Source: CAIXSE01 sp040769125 (GTDB lineage: Bacteria > Actinomycetota > Thermoleophilia > UBA2241). Taken from it: a stretch of DNA of 64,000 nt. Below the pieces are notes generated by a model. The model was not told the origin of the DNA. It did no database searches and was given only the letters and a program-made list of their open reading frames with translations. Position numbers and translations under genes: made by a program. The stretch's first letter is position 1, and each line of letters starts with the position of its first letter. The stretch spans positions 806,001-870,000 of the forward strand of contig JAXGLO010000001.1 of the NCBI GenBank assembly GCA_040769125.1, read 5' to 3'. This document shows, in pieces, positions 53,311 through 62,655 of the stretch.

Positions 53311-55650
53311 TCAGGCGGGCGCGGGTACGAGCCTCAGCCGCGGGGCGTTCAGCGAGGCGACCGTCTGCGGCAGGGTCTGCGCTTCCACGGGGTATGAGTA
53401 CAGGTAGCCTTGGGCCATGTCGCAGCCCAGCTCGTGGAGGCGCCTGGCCTGGTCTGCCGTCTCCACGCCTTCCGCCACCGTCTTGATTCTCAGCGTCCGA
53501 GCCATGGCCACGATGGCCGCTACGACGGCGGCGTCGGCGCTGTCCGGCTTCGTTACATGGCTTACGAAGTCGCGGTCGAGCTTGAGGCTCGTTACCGGGA
53601 ATCGCTTGACGTAGGCCAGCGACGAGTACTCCGAGCCGAAATCGTCGATGGCCATCTGTACGCCCAGCCGCCGCAGCTTCTCCAGGGTCTCGGTGGCGGC
53701 GTCGGTGTCCTGCATGAGCGTCGACTCGGTAAGCTCCAGACAGAGGGACTGGCCGTCAAGCCCGTGGATCGCGAGGAGGTCGCTGACCGTCTCGACGATA
53801 TCGTCCCTGAAAAGCTGGACGGCGGAGAGGTTCACCGAGACGCAGAGATTCGCGAACTCCGGCGCCTGGCGTCGCCAGGCGGCGAGCTGCCCGAGGGCCT
53901 CCCCGAGAACCCATTTTCCGATATCGATGATGGCTCCGCTCTCCTCGGCCAGCGGGATGAACTGCGCCGGCGAGATGGTGCCGTGCAGGGGATGCGTCCA
54001 GCGCAGCAGCGCCTCCATGCCGACCACCGAGGCGCCGGGCAGACTCACGATCGGCTGGTACAGCAGGTGCAGCTGGTCCAGCTCGACGGCATGGCGCAGA
54101 TCCCTCTCGAGCTCGAGTTCGATAGCGTGCGCGTGCATCGAATCGTCGAACAGCGCGACGGCGTCGCGGCCGCCCTGCTTGGCATAGTACATGGCGGTGT
54201 CCGCGTTGCTGACGAGGGCCTCGGCGGCTGCTTCAGTGTCGTCACCTGAGGCGAAGGCGAGGCCGATGCTCGCCGACACGTGGAACGGCCTGCCGTCGAG
54301 CATGAAGGGCTCTCTGAGGCTGGCGAGGAGTCGTTCCGCGAGATCCATGGCCTGGGAGACGCTGACGACGTGGCTGAGGATAATGATGAACTCATCGCCT
54401 CCTATTCGCGTCACCAGGTCGGTGGGCCGGACGTGGGCGCGGAGTCTCTCGGCGACCTCGACGAGCAGCAGGTCGCCGTAGCGGTGCCCCAGCATGTCGT
54501 TGATTAGCTTGAAGCGGTCGAGATCCAGGTAGAGCAGCGCCACGTTGGTGTTGTCTATAGAGGGCTCTTTGTTGAGATTAATGAGATCCGTGAGGTGCTC
54601 CTTCATCCTGCGGCGGTTGGGCAGGCCTGTGAGGCTGTCGTGCAGCGCCTGGAAGGCGAGCGCCTGCTCGGATCGCTCCGCTACACGCATCGCGTAGATG
54701 ACACGCAGGACGGTGGTGACGGCCATCGCCATTATCAGCACTGCGAGGACGATCCGGTCGGAGAGGGAGGCGCTGGGGTTGTGAATCGCAATGATCGCCG
54801 GCAGGCTGAGTGCGAAGACTACCGGGTAGATGCGTCCCGGTATCGGCTTTCTGCTCGACTGTGGGGAGGCGGGCTGGGTAAGCGTGAGCATCGACGGATG
54901 CAACGCGGTCGCCGCCGCCATCACGTACGCGAGGCCGTAGGGCAGATCGACCAGACTGGTCGGCAGGGAGTTCACGCCCATCTCCTCGAGCATGTAGCCG
55001 ACGTCGCCCAGGAGCAGGCAAGCTACGGCAGCGACTAGCAGCCAGAGCGCGGGTACGTTCTTCTGTGCCGGGTTGAGCGCGATCCAGAACGTCACCGCCA
55101 GTATGGCGATCGACGCAGCGGGATACGCGATGAGGATGAGGGCGACCTTCAGCGGGACGTCGTTGTTGTGCAGGAATGGCTGGAAGGCGAAGACCCAGAT
55201 AAGGAGAATCAGCCCCAGAGACGCGAGCGTCGCGTCGAGCATGATGCCCGCGCGACGCTCCTTCCACACGGACCACTGTGAGAACCCCATCAGCCCCACG
55301 GTGAGCAGCAGGTAGCCCGGGAGGGAGAACAAGTCGGGGAGGAGCGATCGGCTCGCGGTCACGTTGCCGAGCGTATGGGTCCACTCACTTAATATGCCCG
55401 ACACCAGGAAGAGCACGAGTGCGGCGGTGATGGTGATCCAGTGCCTGCTGTGTGCAGGGCGGCGCAGCAGGACCGACCCTCCAAGTGCAAAGACGCTCAT
55501 GACCGCGACGTTGGTGTACACGATGGGCTTGAAGTCCCCGAACAGCCCGAGGGACAGTGCGACCATGAGCGAGCAGCCGACCACAATGTGCACGACGGCC
55601 GGCCACTGGCTCTCAGCTAGGGATCTCGCGGCTGTCCGAATTGACCCCAT
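53311..55650 (-). CDS. Membrane GGDEF-EAL protein 3
   Basis: 779 residues from ATG 55650, the most diverged of the three. GGDEF at 417-421 (RIGGDEFIIIL), RPTD I-site, a 3-residue insertion in the loop after RRRMKEHL (DLINLNKEPSID). EAL motifs: GMEALLRWTHP, ELTESTLM, DDFGSEYSSL, LKLDRDFV and the standard AEGVET (GEGVET in the other two). Membrane region as in its paralogues. Probably the ancestral-position copy next to the aminotransferase gene. Confidence 0.95.
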   Translation of the reverse strand: MGSIRTAARSLAESQWPAVVHIVVGCSLMVALSLGLFGDFKPIVYTNVAVMSVFALGGSVLLRRPAHSRHWITITAALVLFLVSGILSEWTHTLGNVTASRSLLPDLFSLPGYLLLTVGLMGFSQWSVWKERRAGIMLDATLASLGLILLIWVFAFQPFLHNNDVPLKVALILIAYPAASIAILAVTFWIALNPAQKNVPALWLLVAAVACLLLGDVGYMLEEMGVNSLPTSLVDLPYGLAYVMAAATALHPSMLTLTQPASPQSSRKPIPGRIYPVVFALSLPAIIAIHNPSASLSDRIVLAVLIMAMAVTTVLRVIYAMRVAERSEQALAFQALHDSLTGLPNRRRMKEHLTDLINLNKEPSIDNTNVALLYLDLDRFKLINDMLGHRYGDLLLVEVAERLRAHVRPTDLVTRIGGDEFIIILSHVVSVSQAMDLAERLLASLREPFMLDGRPFHVSASIGLAFASGDDTEAAAEALVSNADTAMYYAKQGGRDAVALFDDSMHAHAIELELERDLRHAVELDQLHLLYQPIVSLPGASVVGMEALLRWTHPLHGTISPAQFIPLAEESGAIIDIGKWVLGEALGQLAAWRRQAPEFANLCVSVNLSAVQLFRDDIVETVSDLLAIHGLDGQSLCLELTESTLMQDTDAATETLEKLRRLGVQMAIDDFGSEYSSLAYVKRFPVTSLKLDRDFVSHVTKPDSADAAVVAAIVAMARTLRIKTVAEGVETADQARRLHELGCDMAQGYLYSYPVEAQTLPQTVASLNAPRLRLVPAPA

Positions 55651-55778
55651 AGTCAAACAATTATCGGCAGATCAGCGCGATTCTGTACTAATTAAATCTG
55701 AAGGTGCGCCGACGCCACACGCCTGACGCCCGTTTCTCGAAGGTTCGGCGTGCGACTTCTGCTCAGATGCGGAGCAGG

Positions 55779-56987
55779 TCAGTCCGGAAGCTCGGCGGCG
55801 ACCCCGATCGCCTCGCGAAGCGTCTCGAGGCCCTCCATGAGCTCTGCCTTGGAGATGTTCAGGGCGGGGAACACGCGGACGGCGTTGCCCTGCGTCTGGC
55901 GCACGAACACCTTTCGTGCCAGGCACTCGGCAGCGACTCGGGTCGCGGTGGCCTCGTCGCGGAGCTGGACCAAGAGCAGCAGGCCGCGACCGCGGGCGCC
56001 GGTGACGACGCCGGGCAAGTCCTGGGCCCAGCGGTTCATCTCGGCGAGCGCGGTGGCGCCGAGCGCCTTGACGTGCGTCGCGATGTCGTTCTCCAGAAGG
56101 TAGCGCAGCACCGCGTGAGCCACGGCGCAGGCGAGCGGGTTGCCGCAGTAGGTGCCGCCGTGGTCGCCGGCCTGAAGCTTGGCCGACACCTCCTCGGAGG
56201 TGACGAAGGCGCCCAGCGGGAAGCCTCCGCCCATGCCTTTGGCCAGCGTCAGGAAGTCGGCCTCGGCACCGGTGTCGCTGATCGCGAACATGGGACCGGT
56301 GCGGCAGAAGCCTGTCTGCACCTCGTCGGCGATCAGCAGGGTGCCGTTCCGGCGGCACAGGCGCGAGATCTCGGGGAAGTAGTCGTCGTCGGGGATGTTG
56401 ACGCCACCCTCGCCCTGGATGGGCTCTACGATCACGGCGGCGACATCCGCGTCGAGAGCCTGCGCGATCGCATCCAGGTCGTTGAAGGGGATGAAGCGGA
56501 AGCCCGGCATGAGCGGGTCGTACTTCTCGCGATGCTTGGCCTGGCCGGTGGCCGAGAGCGTGCCGATCGTGCGTCCGTGGAAGCTCCCGAGAGTGGCGAT
56601 CACGTCGCGGCGCCCCGTGACCTTGCGCGCCAGCTTCATGGCTGCGTCGTTGGCCTCGGCGCCGCTGTTGCTGAAGAAGACGCGGGTGAGGTTCGGCGGG
56701 AGGACCTCGGTGAGCAACGAAAGGTAGGCCGCGCGCGCCGGTGAATGGGTGAGACCCGCGTCGGGGTTCTGCAGGATGCGGCCGCCCTGCTCGGCGAGCG
56801 CGGTCTGTATCGCCGGGTGGGCGTGGCCGATCGAGGTGACGCCCCAGCCGGCGGTGAGGTCGAGATACCTCACGCCTTCTTCATCCCAGACGTGCACGCC
56901 CTCGCCGCGCGCGATCGAGATCGGCAGCTTGGCGAAGAACGGGGGTGTGTGAGCGCTCTCGACGGCGATGGTCTCGCTGGTTCCCAT
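55779..56987 (-). CDS. argD: Acetylornithine-type class III aminotransferase
   Basis: PLP aminotransferase, most like acetylornithine aminotransferase of arginine synthesis. 402 residues from ATG 56987. FFSNSGAEANDAAMKLAR, GSFHGRTIGTLSATGQ, EPIQGEGGVNIP and IADEVQTGFCRTG are characteristic, and the PLP lysine is K250 in TLAKGMGGGFPLGA. Other omega-aminotransferases (for example 4-aminobutyrate) share these motifs and no arg genes adjoin, so the substrate is likely but not certain. Its 3' end supplied one side of the GGDEF-EAL duplication junction. Confidence 0.85.
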   Translation of the reverse strand: MGTSETIAVESAHTPPFFAKLPISIARGEGVHVWDEEGVRYLDLTAGWGVTSIGHAHPAIQTALAEQGGRILQNPDAGLTHSPARAAYLSLLTEVLPPNLTRVFFSNSGAEANDAAMKLARKVTGRRDVIATLGSFHGRTIGTLSATGQAKHREKYDPLMPGFRFIPFNDLDAIAQALDADVAAVIVEPIQGEGGVNIPDDDYFPEISRLCRRNGTLLIADEVQTGFCRTGPMFAISDTGAEADFLTLAKGMGGGFPLGAFVTSEEVSAKLQAGDHGGTYCGNPLACAVAHAVLRYLLENDIATHVKALGATALAEMNRWAQDLPGVVTGARGRGLLLLVQLRDEATATRVAAECLARKVFVRQTQGNAVRVFPALNISKAELMEGLETLREAIGVAAELPD

Positions 56988-57478
56988 GGGTCCACCTCGG
57001 TGCGAATATGATGAGCGGTGATGTCCCGCTATCTTCTCACGGAAGGCGGCTGCGGGTGCGGCACGCGTCCGGCGCCGGCCGGCGAGTGGTTGGGCATGCC
57101 GGTGGTGACGCAGGCGCGGTGCGCGCCCGGCGCCGACCGGCGCAGCGTGTCGGCGCTACCCTCGGTGGGATCTGCCGGTCCGCCTCACGTGCTCTAGCCG
57201 CCGGCGCCGGTTGGGTTGATGCGGCAACGGCGTGCGTGTGGTTGCCCGCAAGGTCCATCCGCTGCCGCGGGGCGGGCTGATAGCATGGGCGGGCGCACCG
57301 GCTCGCCGGTCTTCCGGTCGCCGGGCGGAGGGGCGCTGAGGTCGCCTGGCGGAGGCGCTGGGGCCGTTGGGCGCAGGTGCTGAGCCCGCCGGGCGGAGGC
57401 GCCGAGGCCGCCGCCGGCCGTCGCCGTACGAACGGCGTGCTGTGGCTGTATCCTCCTGTGGGACAAGGAGGTCGTGTT
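56988..57478. other. Gene-free GC-rich interval
   Basis: About 490 bases between divergent argD and lysE-like genes. Several overlapping GGCGCCGGCCGGCG-type and GCCGGGCGGAGG-type low-complexity runs (about 57315-57410); no gene, tRNA or clear promoter seen. Confidence 0.4.
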
Positions 57479-58153
57479 CTGGAGCTGGCGCCCGCTCTCA
57501 TCCTCGGTGGGCAGGCGTTCGTGGTCGGGCTCTCCGGGGCGATGTCACCGGGCTCCTACCTCACCGTGACGGTTGCGCGCACCCTGCAGAGGGGGCCGCT
57601 CTCGGCGTCGCTCATGCTCGTCGGCCATGCTCTGCTGGAGGCGGCGCTGCTCGTCGGCTTTGCGTTCGGCTTGCAGCAGGTGCTGCGGCAGCAGACGGTG
57701 ACGACGGTGCTGGCCGTGGCCGGCGGCGCGGTGCTGCTGTGGATGGGCTTCGGGCTTGTTGCGGGCGCCGCCCGCGGCACGTTCGGCGTGGATCCCAGGA
57801 GCGGCGAGAGTTTCGGCATGTCCGGCCACCCTCTTGCGGCGATCGCCCAAGGCTCGATTGTCTCTCTTTCCAACCCGTGGTGGACGATCTGGTGGGCCAC
57901 CATCGGCGTCAAGCTGGCCAGCGACGGCCTGCGGCTCGGCGCGGTGGGTGTGCTGGCGTTCTTCGTGGGCCACCAGCTCGCCGACGTCGCGTGGTACGAG
58001 CTGGTCATCCAGGCCGTCCACCGCAGCAAGCGGCTGCTCACTCCGGCGGTGTACGGCGTCGTCATGGGCGTCCTCGGCGTTGCCCTGCTCTACATGGGCC
58101 TGCGTTTCGTCGGCCAGGGGCTTGGCTTTGAACTGCCCTGGCTGCCCTTCTGA
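57479..58153 (+). CDS. LysE/RhtB-family amino-acid exporter
   Basis: Inner-membrane exporter with about six helices; substrate probably an amino acid. The frame is open from about 57377, but the fold begins LELAPALILGGQAFVVGL then SGAMSPGSYLTVTVART, the family N-terminus. A strong AAGGAGGT (57465-57472) is placed 6 bases before an in-frame CTG at 57479, suggesting a rare CTG start (224 residues); in-frame GTGs at 57458 or 57437 lie upstream of that site. SNPWWTIWWATIG in the middle is typical. Confidence 0.8.
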   Translation: MELAPALILGGQAFVVGLSGAMSPGSYLTVTVARTLQRGPLSASLMLVGHALLEAALLVGFAFGLQQVLRQQTVTTVLAVAGGAVLLWMGFGLVAGAARGTFGVDPRSGESFGMSGHPLAAIAQGSIVSLSNPWWTIWWATIGVKLASDGLRLGAVGVLAFFVGHQLADVAWYELVIQAVHRSKRLLTPAVYGVVMGVLGVALLYMGLRFVGQGLGFELPWLPF

Positions 58154-58209
58154 GGACGGGAGCTTGGTACACTGTGCCCGCCATGACGGGCGCGGAGATG
58201 GGAGCCGAC

Positions 58210-59694
58210 ATGACTGAGGTGGAGGATCGGACGACGGCTGGGGTTGCGGCGGCGCCTGGCGGCGAGGATGCAGCTCCGGTATGCACCTCTGCCCGCCGCC
58301 GGACCAAGATCGTAGCCACCCTCGGGCCGGCGTCGTGTAGTGAGGCCGTGATCGACGGCCTCCTCGAGGCCGGGATGGACGTGGCCCGCATCAATCTTTC
58401 GCACGGCCACCCTGACGAACACGCGCAGACCATCGCCACACTCCGGCGGGTGGCTGCGCGCCGTGATGTGCCGGTGGCCGTGCTCATCGATCTCCCCGGG
58501 CCCAAGCTCCGCCTGGTTGACTTGGCAGAGCCGCTTCCCGTCGTGGCGGGGCAGCTGGTGACGCTGGGGGCGCCTGCGGCCGCCCAGCTCCCGGTCAACT
58601 TCCCCGAGCTGCTGACCCATTTCACGCCCGGTGAACTCGTCCTCATCGACGATGGGGCGCTCGCCTTACGCGTCGTCGACGTCGCCCTGCCTACGGTCAC
58701 TCTCAAGGCGCTCAACAACGGGGTGATCCTCTCGCGAAAAGGCATCAACCTGCCCGACACCAGCCTGCCGATCGCCGCTCTCACGGACGAGGACCGCGAG
58801 CTGCTTGCATGGGGGCTTCAGCAGGACGTCGACTATGTGGCGCTCTCGTTCGTTCGCACTGCCGGTGATGTGCGTGAGCTCAAGGAGCTCATCGCGGCCG
58901 AAGCTGGCGACCAGCTCGTCGTCGCCAAAATCGAGAAGAAGGAGGCGCTGGTGGAGGCCGACGCGATCATCGCCGCCGCCGACGCCATCATGATCGCCCG
59001 CGGTGACCTGGGCGTCGAGATCCACCCTTCGCTTGTCCCTGTCTGGCAGAAGCGCCTGATCCACGCCGCCAATCTCGCCGGCAAGCCGGTCATCACCGCT
59101 ACGCAGATGCTGCAGTCGATGGTCTCGGCCCCCCGCCCGACGCGGGCCGAGGCCAGTGACGTCGCCAACGCCATCTACGACGCGACCAGCGCCGTGATGC
59201 TCTCCGGCGAGACGGCGGTGGGGGCGTACCCCGTCGAGGCGGTGCGCACGATGGCCAGGATCGCCCGTGTTGTTGAGGCCGACATCGACCGCGTCGGCTG
59301 GGCGCCGCAGCCGTGGGCGGTGACGCGCACCGGCGTCTCCAGGGCCATCAGCTTCGGCGCCTGCGAGGTGGCTCATCGCGTGGGGGCGGCCGCCATCGCC
59401 AGCCCCACATTCAGCGGCGCTACCGCCCGCGCTCTGGCCCGCAACCATCCAGCTCAGCCCATCGTCGCCGTGAGCCCCTACCAGCGGGTGGTCAATCAGC
59501 TCGCCCTCTGCTGGGGCGTCCATCCGCTGCTCGGCAGGCACAACGACAGCTTCGAGGAGGTCGTGAACGAGGCCAACGACCTGCTGCTCGCCCACGGTTT
59601 TGCGTCGCCGGGGGACGTGGTCGTGATGACCGCCGGCCTCCAGACCAACCAGACGGGCAAGACGAACCTCATCAAGGCGCATGTGATCGCCTGA
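58210..59694 (+). CDS. pyk: Pyruvate kinase
   Basis: Converts PEP and ADP to pyruvate and ATP. 494 residues from ATG 58210, with GGGAG 5 bases upstream (ATG 58198 and 58183 also in frame). TKIVATLGPAS, ARINLSHGHPDEH, LIDLPGPKLR, KGINLPDTSLP, the active-site VAKIEKKEALVEAD and IMIARGDLGVEI, and ITATQMLQSM all match. The C-terminal domain is complete. If the phosphofructokinase uses PPi, this is the step that commits glycolytic flux. Confidence 0.97.
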   Translation: MTEVEDRTTAGVAAAPGGEDAAPVCTSARRRTKIVATLGPASCSEAVIDGLLEAGMDVARINLSHGHPDEHAQTIATLRRVAARRDVPVAVLIDLPGPKLRLVDLAEPLPVVAGQLVTLGAPAAAQLPVNFPELLTHFTPGELVLIDDGALALRVVDVALPTVTLKALNNGVILSRKGINLPDTSLPIAALTDEDRELLAWGLQQDVDYVALSFVRTAGDVRELKELIAAEAGDQLVVAKIEKKEALVEADAIIAAADAIMIARGDLGVEIHPSLVPVWQKRLIHAANLAGKPVITATQMLQSMVSAPRPTRAEASDVANAIYDATSAVMLSGETAVGAYPVEAVRTMARIARVVEADIDRVGWAPQPWAVTRTGVSRAISFGACEVAHRVGAAAIASPTFSGATARALARNHPAQPIVAVSPYQRVVNQLALCWGVHPLLGRHNDSFEEVVNEANDLLLAHGFASPGDVVVMTAGLQTNQTGKTNLIKAHVIA

Positions 59695-59729
59695 CCTTCG
59701 GGTGGCCGGACGGAGCTGGCATCAAGGCT

Positions 59730-59765
59730 GACCCTCACCCTCGACTCAAAAGTGAGGGTCTCGTC
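59730..59765 (+). terminator. Hairpin terminator after pyruvate kinase
   Basis: GACCCTCAC (59730-59738) pairs perfectly with GTGAGGGTC (59752-59760) across a 13-base loop, 36 bases after the stop; TCGTCCT follows. Confidence 0.65.
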
Positions 59766-60019
59766 CTCGCGGAGGCGCGAGCCGGTGTTCGCACCCTTTA
59801 TTCGCCTGCGCTTCGTTGCGCAGGTGCGGTACGCGTCTGCTTTGCCGGCGGTACATGTGATGCAGCCGGTTCGACCGGCACCACGCGCGCCCGCAAGCCG
59901 AGCGGCGGTTACAGCTTGGGTTAGGTCGCCCGAGCGGTAGCGGCACTCGTCCTGCTGTGGGCGCCGCGGGCGTTCGAGCCTGCTCGCCGGCGAGGGTGCA
60001 TAGTCTTACGTTGCTGCTT

Positions 60020-60170
60020 GTCGCGCGCGCATGAGGCCAGCTTCACCGAGCCGATCGTCGAGGCTGGATGCGTCCGCACTTGTTGCACGCGCATGATGCC
60101 AGCAGTCCTTCTTGGCCGACACGCTCGCGACAGGCTTCGTTTGCTGCACGCGCATGATGCCAGCAGCTTC
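60020..60170. repeat. Three spaced repeats with core CGCGCATGATGCCAGC
   Basis: Core copies begin near 60027 (diverged: CGCGCATGAGGCCAGC), 60089 and 60150, with a period of 61-62 bases. The second and third share about 20 bases (CACGCGCATGATGCCAGCAG). They fill the gap between pyk and the transaldolase-like gene, whose 3' end lies at 60224; the rest of that gap (59766-60019) holds a small imperfect hairpin near 59804-59826 and no gene. Confidence 0.8.
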
Positions 60171-60223
60171 GCGCGCCTCCAGCGCGTCGCCCGCCGGGAG
60201 CGAATCCGCGGGCGAGGCCTGGG

Positions 60224-60862
60224 TCATCCGCGGGCGGCGTTGAACTCGCGTGTGGCAGCAGCGCTCAGCGGGTGCTCCCCGAGGCTCCTGAGAACATCGA
60301 GCGAGGCGGTGATGTCGTCGGCGCCGTGCAGGATGGCCTCTGTGGCCTGGGCGGCGCTCTTGAGACTGGCCGCAAGGATTCGTGTGTCGCTTCCGAGGCG
60401 TGCGAGGATCGTGGCGAGCGCCTCGACCAGCTCCATTCCACCCACCCACTGTCTCGTCGCGCGGTCGACGTAGGGGATCGCCCAGACGCAGTCCGTCTCG
60501 TGGGCCAGCATGGCCTGGGCCGGAGAGTACACGGCGGTGAGCGCACAGCGGATTCCCTCGGCGCCGAGGGCGGCAGCGGCGCGGACGCCTTCGTTGGTCG
60601 CTGGGAGCTTGATGATCACCCGGTCGCGCGCGAGTGCCGCCGCGGCTCGCGCCTCTTCAGAGAGCGCCTCGGCGGTGTCGCCGACCGGCTGATGACAGAC
60701 CAGCCCCAGAGGAAAGACCTCGAGAAGACGGCCGATCTGCGTCAGCGGCTCGGCCGTCTCACGAGCCATGAGGGTGGGGTTGGTGGTGACGCCGCCGACA
60801 AACCCGAGTTCGGCGGCCGCGAGCGCATCGTCCACTGAGGCTGAGTCTAGCAGGATCGTCAT
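60224..60862 (-). CDS. Small transaldolase / fructose-6-phosphate aldolase-like protein
   Basis: Class I aldolase of the TalC/FSA subfamily, working on C6/C7 sugar phosphates. 212 residues from ATG 60862. N-terminal FVGGVTTNPTLMARE is the family signature and K85 in VIIKLPATNEG is the Schiff-base lysine at the same number as in E. coli FSA. The later AASLKSAAQATEAILHGAD replaces the usual ASFVGR-type segment, so transaldolase versus aldolase activity cannot be decided. The 302-bp gap upstream (60863-61164) shows no gene. Confidence 0.88.
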   Translation of the reverse strand: MTILLDSASVDDALAAAELGFVGGVTTNPTLMARETAEPLTQIGRLLEVFPLGLVCHQPVGDTAEALSEEARAAAALARDRVIIKLPATNEGVRAAAALGAEGIRCALTAVYSPAQAMLAHETDCVWAIPYVDRATRQWVGGMELVEALATILARLGSDTRILAASLKSAAQATEAILHGADDITASLDVLRSLGEHPLSAAATREFNAARG

Positions 60863-61164
60863 GATGGCCTTAGGCCTCCTTCCGATTGGCTTTGGGCGGC
60901 CGGAGCGCACGCAGCGGCCGCTTGACCGTCACCCTCGCATCATGCGGCCGAGGCTGCAAACCGGCGAGGGCTCGGGCTCCTCTGCAGGCTCGTTTGTCAC
61001 TGGTTCGCGCCGCGCCTACTCATATGATGTCAGTTAAGGGGACGGGCCGGGGCGCCGTTGTCGCCCTGGGAGCAGGACGACCTGGAGCACCGAGAAGGCA
61101 TCGGCTTGCGTTCAGCGCTTTTGTGACCGGGACGTGAGCCGAGCCGGCGGGCTGTCGGCCGCGC

Positions 61165-62523
61165 TTACCTTGGGCGGCCGTCGTCGTGCGCTGCCGTTGC
61201 CGTGTCAGCATCCGCCGCGGCGACGGATTCAGCCAGGGTGTCGCCGGGGGCCGGGTCATTCGGCAGGCAGACTGGGGCCTCGACGCACCCTGCGCGATCC
61301 CGGCAGCGGAGCAGGGCCGCGAAGGAACTGGCTGCAGTGGCGAGGGCTGCGACGCCGCCGATGGCGATCGCCGCCCGCACGCCGAAGCCTCGGGCGAGCG
61401 CGCCCGCGAGCGGCCCGCCGATGGGCGTGCTGCCGAGGAACACCGCCGCCCACAGCGCCATGACTCTTCCTCGCAGAGACGGCTCTGAGTTGAGTTGCAG
61501 CAGAGCGTTCGTCGAGGAGACGAAGAGGACCCCTGCGGCGCCAATCGGCACGAGCACGGCGGCGGCGAGAAGGTACGTCGGCGCCGTCGCCAGGACGAGG
61601 TTCGCTAGCGCGAAGCCGAGTGTGCTGCCGACCATGAGATGCCAGGATGGCCTGCTCCGGCTGGCCATGAACAGCGCACCGGCCAGCGCGCCGGCGCCCA
61701 TCGCGGTCGTGAGGCCGGCGTAGCCGCCACCGCCACGGCCGAACACCTCTTTAGCGAGGAGGGGTACCACTACCGAGAAGTTGTACGCGAGGGTGCTGAC
61801 GACGGCCATGGCCAGCAGAGGAATGCGCAGCTCCCTCGTTCGCCACGCGTAGCTCAGCCCGGCGCGCACCTGTCCCGGCTCTCGTGGCGCCTTCGGGCTT
61901 ACATGAAGTTCGGCGGAGCGCATCATCAGGAGCGCGCCGATCACGACCAGGAAGGAGCTGGCGTTGATCAGGAAGCAGGGCGCTACTCCGACTGTCGCGA
62001 TGATGATCCCTGCGATCGCCGGGCCGATGATGCGGGAGGCGTTGGTGACGACTGCGTTGAGGCCTACAGCGTTGGCGAGATCGTCGGGGCCCGCCAGCTC
62101 GTACACGAAGCTCTGGCGCGCCGGCATATCGAGAGCTGTGGCGCAGCCGGTGAGCGCTGCCAGGAGCCAGACCATCCACACGGTCGCCAGGTCGGCGGCT
62201 GTGAGCAGACCGAGGGCGAGCGCCAGCACGGCGCCGAGCGACTGCGTGATGACGAGCAGACGGCGGTTGTCCATGCGGTCTGCGAGCACTCCCGCCCAGG
62301 CTCCCAGAAGAAGCACGGGGCCGAACTGCAGACCGACGGTGATGCCGAGGTCGACGCCGCTGCCGGTGAGCTCCAGCACCAGCCAGTTCTGCGCGATCGA
62401 CTGCATCCAGGTGCCGCTCATCGAAACGGTCTGGGAGAAGAAGAAGAGGCGGTAGTTGCGGATGCGAAGCGCACGGAACGTGCGCTGCATGACCCGGGCG
62501 GCATCGGCCCTCACGCCGGTCAT
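61165..62523 (-). CDS. Major-facilitator exporter (MFS_3/EntS-like)
   Basis: 452 residues from ATG 62523, with about twelve helices. N-terminal FRALRIRNYRLFFFSQTVSM then SGTWMQSIAQNWLVLELTGS and the A-motif-like GVLADRMDNRRLL define the enterobactin-exporter/macrolide-efflux-like group. Substrate unknown; siderophore or drug export is the family norm. A hydrophilic Asp/Ala-rich tail of about 40 residues ends the protein. Confidence 0.92.
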   Translation of the reverse strand: MTGVRADAARVMQRTFRALRIRNYRLFFFSQTVSMSGTWMQSIAQNWLVLELTGSGVDLGITVGLQFGPVLLLGAWAGVLADRMDNRRLLVITQSLGAVLALALGLLTAADLATVWMVWLLAALTGCATALDMPARQSFVYELAGPDDLANAVGLNAVVTNASRIIGPAIAGIIIATVGVAPCFLINASSFLVVIGALLMMRSAELHVSPKAPREPGQVRAGLSYAWRTRELRIPLLAMAVVSTLAYNFSVVVPLLAKEVFGRGGGGYAGLTTAMGAGALAGALFMASRSRPSWHLMVGSTLGFALANLVLATAPTYLLAAAVLVPIGAAGVLFVSSTNALLQLNSEPSLRGRVMALWAAVFLGSTPIGGPLAGALARGFGVRAAIAIGGVAALATAASSFAALLRCRDRAGCVEAPVCLPNDPAPGDTLAESVAAADADTATAAHDDGRPR

Positions 62524-62655
62524 GAAGCGCCGCTCAGGGTGGGTACCCGGCTCTCTCGTCTGTCAGGTGCGCCGGTGTGAGGGAGTGGTTCAATCGTCGA
62601 CGTCGCGGAATGGCTTACCCGGCTACACAAGGCTTGCGGTGCCACTCCAGACGTC

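Noticed and set aside
59930..60010. tRNA-like GTTCGAG sequence
   Set aside because: The flanking bases do not form a T-arm or acceptor stem.
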